Positions 1 to 8,587 of a stretch of DNA of 58,495 nucleotides are shown piece by piece (the stretch's first letter is position 1; the number at the start of each line of letters is the position of its first letter). This DNA is from an uncultured Pelagibacteraceae bacterium (GTDB taxonomy: Bacteria; Pseudomonadota; Alphaproteobacteria; Pelagibacterales; Pelagibacteraceae), in the NCBI GenBank assembly GCA_902574525.1, contig CACGNQ010000005.1:1-58495 (forward strand), given 5' to 3'. Made by a program: the position numbers and the translations under genes. The notes beneath the pieces were generated by a model that made no database searches, was not told where the DNA came from, and saw only the letters and a list, made by a program, of their open reading frames with translations.

Positions 1-388
1 CCGATCTATATTTCGTAGTATTTCCTTTACTATTTTTAGCACCATCAAAAGATAAAAATTTCTCTTTACTAATTGCAGCTACTACAAACTCGTTACTCAG
101 ATTTAATATATCAATTTTAGATCTTAATTTGTATTGAGTTAGTTTATCAAATAGTTCTCCAATTACTTTTTTTTCACAATCTATTAAATACCCTTTTTTA
201 TGTTTAACGATCATAAAATCGAATAAATATTTACCCTGAGGTGTTAGCAATGAAGCGAAACAACTATTATTATCCGATATTTTATTAAGATCATTGGTAA
301 TTAAATTTTGAAGAAATTCAAAACAATCACTGCCACTGATGTAAAGAACCCCGCGATCTTCTAAAATATAGATTTTATCCACTTTCAT
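1..388 (-). CDS. ygfZ: YgfZ/GcvT-like folate-binding protein (partial)
   Basis: Reading the minus strand from an ATG at 388 gives 129 codons open to the window edge, so the 3' part of the gene is missing. The product begins MKVDKIYILEDRGVLYISG and continues with FLQNLITNDL and SLLTPQGKYLFDFMI, the N-terminal pattern of the YgfZ (COG0354, CAF17-like) family. These proteins bind folate and help assemble or repair iron-sulfur enzymes. The diagnostic KGCYxGQ motif would lie beyond the edge and cannot be checked. It is divergent from the dihydroorotase gene, with 43 bases between the two starts. The same pair is, from memory, commonly adjacent in Alphaproteobacteria. Confidence 0.8.
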   Translation of the reverse strand, partial: MKVDKIYILEDRGVLYISGSDCFEFLQNLITNDLNKISDNNSCFASLLTPQGKYLFDFMIVKHKKGYLIDCEKKVIGELFDKLTQYKLRSKIDILNLSNEFVVAAISKEKFLSFDGAKNSKGNTTKYRS

Positions 389-431
389 AATTGATTATGT
401 ATATGAATTAATATAATTATTATTTCTAAAA

Positions 432-1742
432 ATGTTAGATCTTATTATTAAAAATGGTTCTTGTTTTATTGATGGCAAACTTCAAAAAAAGGATATTGGA
501 GTAAAAGATGGTAAAATTAAACAAATTGAAGCCCAAATAAATACAGATACAAAAGAAAACTTGAATGCAGAAAATTTAATAGTTTTACCTGGATGTATGG
601 ATACTCAGGTTCATTTTAGAGAACCGGGGTCAACTGATGCAGAGGATTTACACTCAGGAAGTAGAGCTGCAGTAGTAGGTGGTATTACAAGTGTATTTGA
701 AATGCCTAATACAAATCCACCAACAACATCTGCAAAAGAATTTAAAAATAAATTAGACTTAGCAAAAAATAGAATGTTTTGTAATTATGCATTTTATTTT
801 GGTGCTACTCCAGATAATTCAGAAGAACTTGCAAATTTAAAAAGTTTAGAGGGATGCTGTGGTGTAAAATTATTTGCTGGTTCTTCTACTGGCACTTTAT
901 TAGTACATAAAGAAGAGGATATAGAAAAAGTTTTTAAACATACTTCCAAGGTTGTTGCAGTTCACTCTGAAGATGAAGATATACTTAACCAAAGAAAAAA
1001 ACTTAGAGTTAAAGGAGATGTAAAAAGTCATCCAGTTTGGAGAAATGAGGAATGTGCAATGTCTTCAACACGAAGAATTGTAAAGATTGCAATTAGATTG
1101 AATAAAAATGCACATATACTTCATGTAACAACGAAAGAGGAGGTTGATTTTTTGTCTCAAAATAAAGGGAACATAACATTTGAAATTACTCCACAACATC
1201 TAACAATTTATGCGCCAGATTGTTATGAAGAATTAGGATCATTTGCACAAATGAATCCACCAATCAGAGATAAATCACATTATGACCGTTTATGGTATGC
1301 TATAAGAAACAATTACAATGATACGATTGGTTCAGATCATGCACCACATCTTGCTGAAAATAAAAAAAAAGAATATCCAGAATCACCTTCAGGGATGCCA
1401 GGGGTACAAACTTTGTTACCAGTGATGTTAAATCACGTAAATGATGGAAAACTAAAATTAGAACAATTAATTAAATTATTATGCGAAAACCCTGTTAAAA
1501 TTTTTGGTATTCAGAACAAAGGCTTCATAAAAAAAGATTTTGATGCAGATTTTACCGTTGTTGATATGAACAAAGAAATAGAGATTAAAAATGAAAAGAT
1601 CGAGAGCAAATGTAAATGGTCGCCTTTTGATGGTAAAAAATTCAAAGGTTGTCCAGTTTCAACAATAATTGGTGGTAAAATTAAAGTTAAATATGGTGAA
1701 ATCCTTGGAGATGCTGAGGGCAAACCAATTGTATTCAATTAA
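432..1742 (+). CDS. pyrC: Dihydroorotase (class I-like amidohydrolase)
   Basis: A 436-residue amidohydrolase, the usual length for class I dihydroorotase, which closes carbamoyl-aspartate to dihydroorotate in pyrimidine synthesis. Family marks are PGCMDTQVHFREPG near residue 54, FEMPNTNPPTTS, HSED, the HVTT histidine and SDHAPH with the catalytic Asp near residue 303. The first metal motif reads QVH where the classical enzyme has HVH, so one expected zinc ligand is Gln. I recall this DTQVHFREPG form from other alphaproteobacterial proteins annotated as dihydroorotase, so it is probably a subfamily trait rather than decay. The 3' end is 2 bases from convergent prpE. Allantoinase or hydantoinase activity cannot be excluded. 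Confidence 0.82.
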   Translation: MLDLIIKNGSCFIDGKLQKKDIGVKDGKIKQIEAQINTDTKENLNAENLIVLPGCMDTQVHFREPGSTDAEDLHSGSRAAVVGGITSVFEMPNTNPPTTSAKEFKNKLDLAKNRMFCNYAFYFGATPDNSEELANLKSLEGCCGVKLFAGSSTGTLLVHKEEDIEKVFKHTSKVVAVHSEDEDILNQRKKLRVKGDVKSHPVWRNEECAMSSTRRIVKIAIRLNKNAHILHVTTKEEVDFLSQNKGNITFEITPQHLTIYAPDCYEELGSFAQMNPPIRDKSHYDRLWYAIRNNYNDTIGSDHAPHLAENKKKEYPESPSGMPGVQTLLPVMLNHVNDGKLKLEQLIKLLCENPVKIFGIQNKGFIKKDFDADFTVVDMNKEIEIKNEKIESKCKWSPFDGKKFKGCPVSTIIGGKIKVKYGEILGDAEGKPIVFN

Positions 1743-1744
1743 AA

Positions 1745-3643
1745 TTATATTTTTAGAATTTTACTTTTAATGAGATCATCTTTGATTTCATCTAAAATAG
1801 CCGGGTCATCAATTGTTGCTGGCATTTTATACTTCTCTTTATCAGCTATCTTTCTTATGGTACCCCTTAAAACCTTGCCAGATCTTGTTTTTGGAAGTCT
1901 TTTAACTACCAATGTAGTTTTAAAAGCTGCAACTGGACCAACTTTATTTCTTACCATCTGCACACACTCTTTAGAAATTATATCATTATCTTTTGTTACA
2001 CCTGCCTTTAAAGCAATTAATCCAATTGGTAATTGTCCTTTTAATTGATCTTTAATACCAATCACTGCACATTCAGCAACTGATTGATGTTCTGATAAAA
2101 CTTCTTCTATTGCTCCAGTTGATAGTCTGTGGCCCGCAACATTAATTATATCGTCCGTCCTAGACATAATCCAAATATATCCATCATCATCTATGTGGCC
2201 CGCATCATAAGTTTGATAGTAGCCTTTGTAATTAGTCATATAATTTTCTTCATATCTTTTATCTGCATTCCATAAGGTTGGAAAAGTTCCAGGAGGTAGT
2301 GGTAGTTTTACAACTATATCTCCCATCTCATTTGGTTTTGCTAATGATTGATCAGGTTTAATTACTTTTACATCGTAACCAGGGACGGCTTTACACGCTG
2401 AACCATATTTTGTTTTCATCATTTCTATTCCTGTACAATTTGAACTAATTGCCCAACTTGTTTCAGTTTGCCACCAATGATCTATTACCGGAACTTTTAA
2501 AAGGGACTCTGCCCATTTAATGGTATCTGGATCAGCTCTTTCCCCAGCTAAAAAAAGAGCTTCAAATTTACTTAGATCATACTTAGAAAAAAATTTTCCA
2601 TCGGGATCTTCTTTTTTAATAGCTCTAAAGGCTGTAGGTGCAGTAAAAAGTGACTTAACTTTGTATTCAGATATTATCTTCCAAAAAGCACCTGCGTCAG
2701 GAGTGCCCACTGGTTTACCTTCGAATAAAACTGTTGTGCACCCTTTAAACAATGGAGCATAAACTATATAGGAGTGTCCTACAATCCACCCTATGTCACT
2801 TGCTGACCACCAGACATCATCAGCGTCTATATTGTAAATATTCTTCATTGTCCATTTTAGAGCAACAATATGTCCACCAATGTCTCTTACTATTCCTTTC
2901 GGGATACCTGTAGTTCCCGATGTATAAAGTATATAAGCAAAGTCATTAGAATTCATTTCCACACAGTCAACTTCTTCAGCATTTGCTAATGCTTCGTCCC
3001 AACTTATTTCATTAGGCATATTTAATTTAACTTCATGACCCTGCCTTTGAAATAAAATTGTCTTACTTGGTTTGTGATTGGCAAGCTTAAGGGCTTCATC
3101 AACCAATGGTTTATACTCAACTGTCCTTCCTGGCTCAAAACCACATGATGCAGTTACTAAAAGTTTAGCTTTACTATCATCAATTCTGCTTGCAAGTTCA
3201 TTTGAAGCAAATCCACCAAAGACAACTGAGTGAATTGCTCCGATCCTACCACAAGCAAGCATAGCTACCACTGCTTCAGGTATCATTGGCATATAAATTA
3301 TTACCCTGTCACCCTTATCAACACCTTGATTTTTCAAAGCTCCAGCAAATTTAGACACCTTAGCTCTTAGTTCTTTATAGCTAAATTGTTTTTTGTTTCC
3401 TGTTATTGGACTATCGTAAATTAAAGCTGTTTTATCTCCTCTGCCTTGATCTATATGAACATCTAAGGCGTTGTAACAAGTGTTTGTAACCCCATCAGTG
3501 AACCATTTATAGAATGGAGGGTTATCTTTACTTAATATTTTTGTTGGTTTTTTAAACCAAAACACATCTTCAGATATTTTTTTCCAAAATTCTTCAGGAT
3601 TTTTGAGAGATTCTTGGTAAATTTTGTTAAAATTTGAACTCAT
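1745..3643 (-). CDS. prpE: Propionyl-CoA synthetase
   Basis: A 632-residue AMP-forming acyl-CoA synthetase of the ACS/PrpE group. Visible motifs are YTSGTTGIPKGIV (adenylate-forming P-loop), WWQTETSW, the hinge region after YQTYDAGHIDDDGY, and the C-terminal PKTRSGKVLRG with the catalytic lysine. The segment SCGFEPGRTVEYKPLVDEA and the ending KYKMPATIDDPAILDEI are characteristic of propionyl- rather than acetyl-CoA synthetase. It activates propionate (and possibly acetate) to the CoA thioester. The start at 3643 gives the MSSNFNKIYQ N-terminus. It is divergent from the proteorhodopsin gene across a 202-base spacer. Confidence 0.9.
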   Translation of the reverse strand: MSSNFNKIYQESLKNPEEFWKKISEDVFWFKKPTKILSKDNPPFYKWFTDGVTNTCYNALDVHIDQGRGDKTALIYDSPITGNKKQFSYKELRAKVSKFAGALKNQGVDKGDRVIIYMPMIPEAVVAMLACGRIGAIHSVVFGGFASNELASRIDDSKAKLLVTASCGFEPGRTVEYKPLVDEALKLANHKPSKTILFQRQGHEVKLNMPNEISWDEALANAEEVDCVEMNSNDFAYILYTSGTTGIPKGIVRDIGGHIVALKWTMKNIYNIDADDVWWSASDIGWIVGHSYIVYAPLFKGCTTVLFEGKPVGTPDAGAFWKIISEYKVKSLFTAPTAFRAIKKEDPDGKFFSKYDLSKFEALFLAGERADPDTIKWAESLLKVPVIDHWWQTETSWAISSNCTGIEMMKTKYGSACKAVPGYDVKVIKPDQSLAKPNEMGDIVVKLPLPPGTFPTLWNADKRYEENYMTNYKGYYQTYDAGHIDDDGYIWIMSRTDDIINVAGHRLSTGAIEEVLSEHQSVAECAVIGIKDQLKGQLPIGLIALKAGVTKDNDIISKECVQMVRNKVGPVAAFKTTLVVKRLPKTRSGKVLRGTIRKIADKEKYKMPATIDDPAILDEIKDDLIKSKILKI

Positions 3644-3778
3644 GTATCTGACTCGATTTTGTTTGTTTTTTGATATCTAGGTTGTATTAAATTTCAAAAA
3701 CTCAGTAAAATCAATACTTATTAAAGGTAAAAAAGTCTTCTATTAACTATTTTTATTTGGTAATTAACCCATTAACTT

Positions 3779-3817
3779 AGCAGTAAGTTAAATTACTGCT
3801 GTAGTTTATATAAACTA
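3779..3817. promoter_or_regulatory. Two adjacent dyads in the proteorhodopsin leader
   Basis: AGCAGTAA at 3779-3786 pairs perfectly with TTACTGCT at 3793-3800 around a six-base loop. Immediately after it, TAGTTTATATAAACTA at 3802-3817 is a perfect 16-base palindrome. Both lie 28-67 bases upstream of the proteorhodopsin ATG at 3846. Neither is followed by a T-run, so they are not terminators. They may be an operator pair or leader RNA structure. The remainder of the 202-base gap shows no gene, and I could not assign a confident -35/-10. Confidence 0.45.
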
Positions 3818-3845
3818 TAAAAACTAACTAATGAGGGAGTTTTTT

Positions 3846-4616
3846 ATGAAAAAACTTAAAACGCTAGCAATAGCTTTATTTGCTCTTGTAGGAGCAACTA
3901 CAGCGGCTAACGCAGCAACAGCCTTTTTAGCTACGGATGATTTCGTTGGTATTTCATTCTGGTTAATTTCAATGGGTATGTTGGCAGCTACAGCGTTTTT
4001 CTTTATGGAGCAAGCTAATGTTAGCACTCAGTGGAGAAAATCAGTAAACGTAGCTGGATTAGTAACTGGTATAGCATTTATTCACTATATGTATATGAGA
4101 GCAGTATGGGTTGAAACAGGTGATACTCCAACTGTTTACAGATATATTGACTGGTTAATAACTGTACCACTACAGTTAATAGAATTTTATTTAATTCTAG
4201 CTGCAGTTAAGAAAGTTCCAACTGGAATATTCTGGAGAATCTTAATCGGTTCACTAGTAATGTTAGTAGGTGGATATATGGGAGAAGCTGGATTCATCAA
4301 CCCAATGCTTGGTTTTATAATCGGTATGGCTGGATGGATTTACATCTTATATGAAATATTTTCAGGTGAAGCAGGAAAAGTTGTTGCTAAATCTGGAAAC
4401 AAATCACTTGCAACAGCATTTGGTGCTTTAAGAATGATCGTTACTGTAGGTTGGGCTATTTACCCACTAGGTTATGTATTTGGTTACCTAACAGGTGGTA
4501 TAGATGCGAACTCACTTAACGTGATTTACAACTTAGCAGACTTTGTTAATAAGATCGCTTTTGGTGTTATTATCTGGTCTTGTGCAGTTGCGAACTCTGG
4601 AAGAGCAAGAGCATAG
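3846..4616 (+). CDS. Proteorhodopsin, blue-tuned light-driven proton pump
   Basis: A 256-residue seven-helix microbial rhodopsin with an N-terminal signal sequence ending near ANA-AT (residue 23). Counting from the ATG at 3846, the proton acceptor is Asp102 (RYIDW), the donor Glu113, the acceptor-linked His80, and the retinal Lys236 (ADFVNKIAF). The tuning position, equivalent to residue 105 of green proteorhodopsin, is Gln110 (VPLQLIE), which predicts blue absorption. An upstream in-frame ATG at 3831 is less likely: it overlaps the strong ribosome-binding site GAGGGAG at 3833-3839, which sits six bases before 3846. A perfect-stem terminator follows. It pumps protons across the inner membrane in light. 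Confidence 0.97.
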   Translation: MKKLKTLAIALFALVGATTAANAATAFLATDDFVGISFWLISMGMLAATAFFFMEQANVSTQWRKSVNVAGLVTGIAFIHYMYMRAVWVETGDTPTVYRYIDWLITVPLQLIEFYLILAAVKKVPTGIFWRILIGSLVMLVGGYMGEAGFINPMLGFIIGMAGWIYILYEIFSGEAGKVVAKSGNKSLATAFGALRMIVTVGWAIYPLGYVFGYLTGGIDANSLNVIYNLADFVNKIAFGVIIWSCAVANSGRARA

Positions 4617-4640
4617 TTCTCTAAGAGTAAGAAATATTAA

Positions 4641-4676
4641 TAGGGCAAGTACTTAGTACTTGCCCTATTTTTTTTT
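4641..4676 (+). terminator. Rho-independent terminator after proteorhodopsin
   Basis: TAGGGCAAGTACT at 4641-4653 is the exact reverse complement of AGTACTTGCCCTA at 4655-4667, followed by nine T at 4668-4676. Ends 17 bases before the ferredoxin start, so it separates proteorhodopsin transcription from the next genes, at least partly. Confidence 0.9.
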
Positions 4677-4693
4677 GTGCTTATATAAAGTTC

Positions 4694-5014
4694 ATGGCAA
4701 AAATTACTTACACAGAAAACAATGGAAAGTCTCATTCAGTAGAGGTTGCCGAAGGATTAACTGTTATGGAGGGAGCTGTTCAAAACAACATACCTGGCAT
4801 CGATGCTGATTGTGGAGGTGGTATGGCATGTGCGACATGCCATGTTTATGTCAAAGATGAATGGTTTGATAAGATTGGTAAAAAAAGTGAAGGTGAAGAC
4901 GATATGATTGATCAAGCTTACGAACCAAAAAAAAACAGTCGGTTAAGTTGTCAAATTCAAGTAAGTCCTGAAATAGATGGTCTTGAAGTTCATCTTCCTG
5001 TAAAACAAGTTTAA
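4694..5014 (+). CDS. 2Fe-2S ferredoxin, adrenodoxin type
   Basis: A 106-residue soluble ferredoxin. The cluster ligands follow the adrenodoxin spacing: Cys40, Cys46 and Cys49 in [14 protein letters not shown], then Cys86 in RLSCQI. It carries single electrons between a reductase and client enzymes in the cytoplasm. Its stop codon overlaps the start of the next gene by one base (TAATG), and that gene encodes a ferredoxin/thioredoxin reductase-like flavoprotein, so the pair is probably a NADPH-reductase-ferredoxin couple. It lies directly after the proteorhodopsin terminator, an arrangement I recall from other SAR11 genomes. Confidence 0.93.
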   Translation: MAKITYTENNGKSHSVEVAEGLTVMEGAVQNNIPGIDADCGGGMACATCHVYVKDEWFDKIGKKSEGEDDMIDQAYEPKKNSRLSCQIQVSPEIDGLEVHLPVKQV

Positions 5015-6033
5015 TGATTAAAACAGATGCACTAATTGTTGGAGCAGGACCCACAGGTTTATTTACTGCACATCAATTAAAATTAATTGGTCTTGATTGT
5101 GAGATTGTCGACAATCTCGATAAGATTGGAGGACAGTGTATTGAATTATATCCTGATAAACCTATTTACGACATTCCAGCAATACCAGAATGCACGGGAG
5201 AAGAATTAACAGAAAATCTTTTAAATCAACTAAAGCCTTTTAATATCAAGTTTCATTTAAGTGAAAGAGTAGATGAATTAAAACAAGATAACAATAAATG
5301 GAAAGTAAAAACCAACAAAGGTACAGAATTTGAAACACCGAACATAATAATTGCAGGAGGTGTTGGATCTTTTGAGCCTAGAAAATTTTCACCTAAAGAA
5401 TGTGAAAAATTTGAAAATAAAACTATTTTATACTCAATTAAAGATAAGAAAATATTTCATGGAAAAACAGTATCTATATTTGGTGGAGGTGACAGCGCAC
5501 TAGACTGGGCATTGGAGTTATCTAAAAACTCTAAAGTTAATTTAATCCACAGAAGAGATGAATTTAAAGCAGCCCAAGCAACAGTTGATAAAGTCAAAGA
5601 ACTTTCAAAAGCTGGAAAAATTAATTTAATAACTAATTCTCAGCTTAAAACTGTAAATGGCAATGGTAAACTTGAGGAAATTGAAATTGAGAATAATAAT
5701 AAAGAGACAAAAAAATTTAAATCTGATTATGCTTTAGGTTTTTTTGGTCTAATAATGCAATTAGGTCCAATTGCAAATTGGGGGCTAAATTTAAATAAAA
5801 AAACTATAGAAGTAGATACTGAGAAGTTTGAGACCAACCAAAAAGGTATATATGCTGTTGGGGATATTTGTAATTATCCTGGCAAACTAAAATTAATTTT
5901 GTCTGGATTTCATGAAGGTGCTCTTGCAGCAAGAGCATGCTTTAAATTAGCAAGACCCAATGAAAAATATAGATTTGAATTCACCACATCATCAAAAACA
6001 ATTAAAAATAGACTTGGCGTAAAAAGTGATTGA
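5014..6033 (+). CDS. Ferredoxin-NADP+ reductase, thioredoxin reductase-like
   Basis: A 339-residue two-dinucleotide-binding flavoprotein. The FAD motif is VGAGPTGLFTA (residues 7-17), the NADPH motif is FGGGDSALDWAL, and GIYAVGDICNYPGK is the second FAD contact. The active-site CxxC of true thioredoxin reductases is absent, which matches the TrxR-like ferredoxin-NADP+ reductases (YumC family). It should reduce the ferredoxin encoded immediately upstream, with which it overlaps by one base. Its last 8 bases overlap the GTG start of the GST gene, suggesting one operon. Confidence 0.9.
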   Translation: MIKTDALIVGAGPTGLFTAHQLKLIGLDCEIVDNLDKIGGQCIELYPDKPIYDIPAIPECTGEELTENLLNQLKPFNIKFHLSERVDELKQDNNKWKVKTNKGTEFETPNIIIAGGVGSFEPRKFSPKECEKFENKTILYSIKDKKIFHGKTVSIFGGGDSALDWALELSKNSKVNLIHRRDEFKAAQATVDKVKELSKAGKINLITNSQLKTVNGNGKLEEIEIENNNKETKKFKSDYALGFFGLIMQLGPIANWGLNLNKKTIEVDTEKFETNQKGIYAVGDICNYPGKLKLILSGFHEGALAARACFKLARPNEKYRFEFTTSSKTIKNRLGVKSD

Positions 6034-6649
6034 GCTATTCGCGTCTGATACTCCAAACGGAAAAAAAATTAGTATTATGCTTGAGGAAATCAAGCTTCCT
6101 TACAAAGTTACCAAAGTTAATCTTTCAGAAGGAGAACAATTTAAAGAAGAGTTTGTAAAGATAAGTCCATTCAGCAAAATTCCAGTTATAAAAGATAGTG
6201 ATAACGATAAAATCGTTTTTGGATCAGGCGCAATTTTAATGTATTTAGCTGATAAAACTCAAAAATTTTATCATTTAGAAAATAAAACAAATATTGACCA
6301 ATGGTTAATGGCCCAGATGGGATTGGTCGGACCACTTATCGGAGCTTACCATCATTTCTATCATTTTAATAAAAGCAAAAGTAAATACAGTGAAGAGAGA
6401 TATTTCAAAATAACAAAAGATCTATATCAAAGATTAAATGATAGATTATCAGCATCTAAATATCTTGCAGGAGATGATTACACAATAGCAGATATAGCTA
6501 CATGGCCTTGGGTAGCGAGACATCAATGGCACGATATTGGTTTAAGTAATTATTCAAGTCTATGTAAATGGTATGATGAGATTTCTAAGAGAGAAGCAGT
6601 TATAAAGGGATATAATTTTATGGGAGGTGGAGAAATTCCAAAACCTTAG
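6026..6649 (+). CDS. Glutathione S-transferase, YfcG-like
   Basis: A 207-residue GST with a thioredoxin-fold N-terminus (MIELFASDTPNGKKISIML, then SPFSKIPVI) and an all-helical C-terminus with DYTIADIATWPW. The TPNG-containing N-terminus resembles the Nu-class YfcG/YghU proteins, which act as glutathione-dependent disulfide reductases. It starts with GTG inside the end of the reductase gene, 8 bases of overlap, so translational coupling is likely. Its stop is interleaved with that of the convergent dksA-like gene (TTAG). The natural substrate is unknown; the operon context suggests redox maintenance. Confidence 0.87.
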   Translation: MIELFASDTPNGKKISIMLEEIKLPYKVTKVNLSEGEQFKEEFVKISPFSKIPVIKDSDNDKIVFGSGAILMYLADKTQKFYHLENKTNIDQWLMAQMGLVGPLIGAYHHFYHFNKSKSKYSEERYFKITKDLYQRLNDRLSASKYLAGDDYTIADIATWPWVARHQWHDIGLSNYSSLCKWYDEISKREAVIKGYNFMGGGEIPKP

Positions 6650-7062
6650 TCGTCAGCGTAAACTTTTTCGTCTTTTTCATGCTTTTCTTGGGCAGCAATA
6701 CAAAGATTAGCAATTGGTCTTGCCATCAATCTTTTTAAACCGATTGGTTCTGCTGTTTCTTCACAAAAACCATACGTACCCTCCTGAATTTTTTTTATAG
6801 CAGCATCAATTTTGGAAATTAGCTTCATTTGCCTGTTAATAGCTCTCATCTCAACATTTTTTTCCGTATATGAACTTGCCTGATCAACTATATCTGCAGA
6901 TGTGCTGTTATCATCTAATGAACTATTATAAAGAGCTTCGTTATTTGTTTTTACTAAATCTTTTTTCCATTCAGTAAGTTTATTTTTAAAATAGAGTTTG
7001 TGCTTTTCACACATGTACTTCTCTGATTCTTTTGGAATATATTTTTTTGATATCTTAACCAT
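6646..7062 (-). CDS. dksA: DksA/TraR-family RNA polymerase-binding regulator
   Basis: A 138-residue protein with a coiled-coil N-terminal half and a C-terminal DksA zinc-finger region (YGFCEETAEPIGLKRLMARP then NLCIAAQEKHE). DksA binds in the RNA polymerase secondary channel and, with ppGpp, tunes stable-RNA and biosynthetic promoters. Only one cysteine of each of the two Cys pairs is present (CxxT and CxxA). From memory many alphaproteobacterial DksA proteins share this, so a classical four-Cys zinc site is not expected. It is convergent with the GST gene, their stop codons sharing four bases. Confidence 0.88.
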   Translation of the reverse strand: MVKISKKYIPKESEKYMCEKHKLYFKNKLTEWKKDLVKTNNEALYNSSLDDNSTSADIVDQASSYTEKNVEMRAINRQMKLISKIDAAIKKIQEGTYGFCEETAEPIGLKRLMARPIANLCIAAQEKHEKDEKVYADD

Positions 7063-7122
7063 ATTAACGTTTTAAGCGCTCGGAGTATATTCAGCAAATA
7101 GGTAGTGTCAAGCAAGGTTTAA

Positions 7123-8463
7123 TTGTATAAATTCAAACAAATGGCGGTTTATAAAAAAAAAATAAAAATTTTCTTTTACATTTTTTTGATGACACATTTA
7201 GTTATATGGACTTTGATTCCATCCTTAACTAATCATAATTTACCTTTAGATACTATCGAGGCTCTTGCATGGGGAAGCAACCTAGATTGGGGATTTGATA
7301 AACATCCACCTATGAGTGCTTTTATTATTGAGATTTTTTATAATACTTTTGGATCGAATGATTGGGCCTATTACTTGCTAAGCCAAATATTTATAATTTT
7401 TTCTTTTTTTATTATTTTTCAATTAAGTAAAGAAATATTAAAAAATGAAACCTTGGCTCTTTTATCGGTATTATTATTAGAGGGTATTTATTTTTATAAT
7501 TTTACAACTCCAGAATTTAATGTGAATGTCTGCCAAATTCCTTTTTGGGCTCTAACAGTGTATTTTTCATGGAAAGTTTTTAACCAAAAAATACCGTCTG
7601 TGAAAGATTGTGTATTAGTTGGTTTATTTGCTGCTGGAGGTTTTTTATCTAAGTATTTATTTATTTATTTATTAATATCAATTGATTTACTTTTTATTTA
7701 TTTGATTTTTATAAGAAAGGAACGGAAGTTTAATTTTAATTATATTTTTTCAATTGAAGTTTTTTTAGTCTTAATGATACCCCATGTTATCTGGTTATTT
7801 GACAATGAATTCATTACAATTACTTATGGTCTTGCAAGATCAGGGTTAGAGACTTCAAATATTATTGATCATTTTAATTATCCAATTTTATTTTTAATAA
7901 AGCAGTTAGGAATTATTTTGCCATTTATTTTTATGGCAGCCATTATAATAAAAAAAATACAATATAAATTAAACTTTAAGGATAAAAATCTTTTATTTTT
8001 AGTTTTTATAAATATTCTTCCAATTTTTTTGGTGCTTTTAACTTCAATGATAACAGGTTCAAAGATTAGAACAATGTGGATGACACCATTCTATCTATTT
8101 TTTGGAACTTTAGTAATTTATGTTTTTCAAAAACAAATATTAAAAATAAATTTAAAAAAGTTTTTTATTGCTTTTATTTTTATCTTTTTATTATCTCCAA
8201 TTACCTATGGATACATATCAATAACTAAAACAGATAAAAGAACAGATTATCCTGGAAAAGAAATTGCTCAAAAAGTTCAAGCAAAATGGAGTAAAGAATT
8301 TGATGATCCAATTAATATTGTTTTAGGCAATGAGTGGAATGCTGGAAATTTATCTTATCATTTAAAATCAAGACCTGTTTGGGATGGCGAGGTAGATAAA
8401 AATAAGCTAGAAACTTATAATAAGTATATTTGTATAGATCAAATTTGTGTAGGAAATAAATGA
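7123..8463 (+). CDS. ArnT/PMT-like membrane glycosyltransferase
   Basis: A 446-residue GT-C protein with about ten hydrophobic segments. The first external loop carries DTIEALAWG and WGFDKHPPMSAF, the acidic and HPP features of the ArnT/dolichyl-phosphate-mannose mannosyltransferase group (PF13231 type). Such enzymes move a sugar from a polyprenyl phosphate to a lipid or protein at the periplasmic face. The TTG at 7123 has an AAGG five bases upstream; the in-frame ATG at 7141 lacks a visible site but is possible. It is followed by a 41-residue membrane protein (4-base overlap) and a GT2 enzyme that could make its lipid-linked donor. Confidence 0.8.
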   Translation: MYKFKQMAVYKKKIKIFFYIFLMTHLVIWTLIPSLTNHNLPLDTIEALAWGSNLDWGFDKHPPMSAFIIEIFYNTFGSNDWAYYLLSQIFIIFSFFIIFQLSKEILKNETLALLSVLLLEGIYFYNFTTPEFNVNVCQIPFWALTVYFSWKVFNQKIPSVKDCVLVGLFAAGGFLSKYLFIYLLISIDLLFIYLIFIRKERKFNFNYIFSIEVFLVLMIPHVIWLFDNEFITITYGLARSGLETSNIIDHFNYPILFLIKQLGIILPFIFMAAIIIKKIQYKLNFKDKNLLFLVFINILPIFLVLLTSMITGSKIRTMWMTPFYLFFGTLVIYVFQKQILKINLKKFFIAFIFIFLLSPITYGYISITKTDKRTDYPGKEIAQKVQAKWSKEFDDPINIVLGNEWNAGNLSYHLKSRPVWDGEVDKNKLETYNKYICIDQICVGNK

Positions 8464-8585
8464 ATGAATTTTTAAATACAAAATTTAAAAAAGTTGTTTT
8501 CATTATCGCAATTATTGCAATGATCGAACTTTCAGGTCATGGAATATTTGCCTCATTATTTAGATTTTTAAATTCTCTTAATTAA
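8460..8585 (+). CDS. Small single-pass membrane protein (41 aa)
   Basis: A short reading frame begins with ATG at 8460, overlapping the previous stop by four bases (ATGA), and ends with TAA at 8583-8585, two bases before the next gene. It has an AGGA ribosome-binding site at 8451-8454, five bases from the start. The product begins MNEFLNTKFKK, then has a hydrophobic stretch VVFIIAIIAMI, and ends FRFLNSLN. The positive N-terminus followed by one helix suggests one or two short membrane passes. Its exact fit between two glycosyltransferase genes and the coupling signals support a real gene. Function unknown; it may be an accessory subunit of the neighbouring glycosyltransferases. Confidence 0.7.
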   Translation: MNEFLNTKFKKVVFIIAIIAMIELSGHGIFASLFRFLNSLN

Positions 8586-8587
8586 AA

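Noticed and set aside
3831..3845. Earlier in-frame ATG for proteorhodopsin
   Set aside because: It overlaps the ribosome-binding site GAGGGAG that serves the ATG at 3846, and the signal peptide starts properly at 3846.
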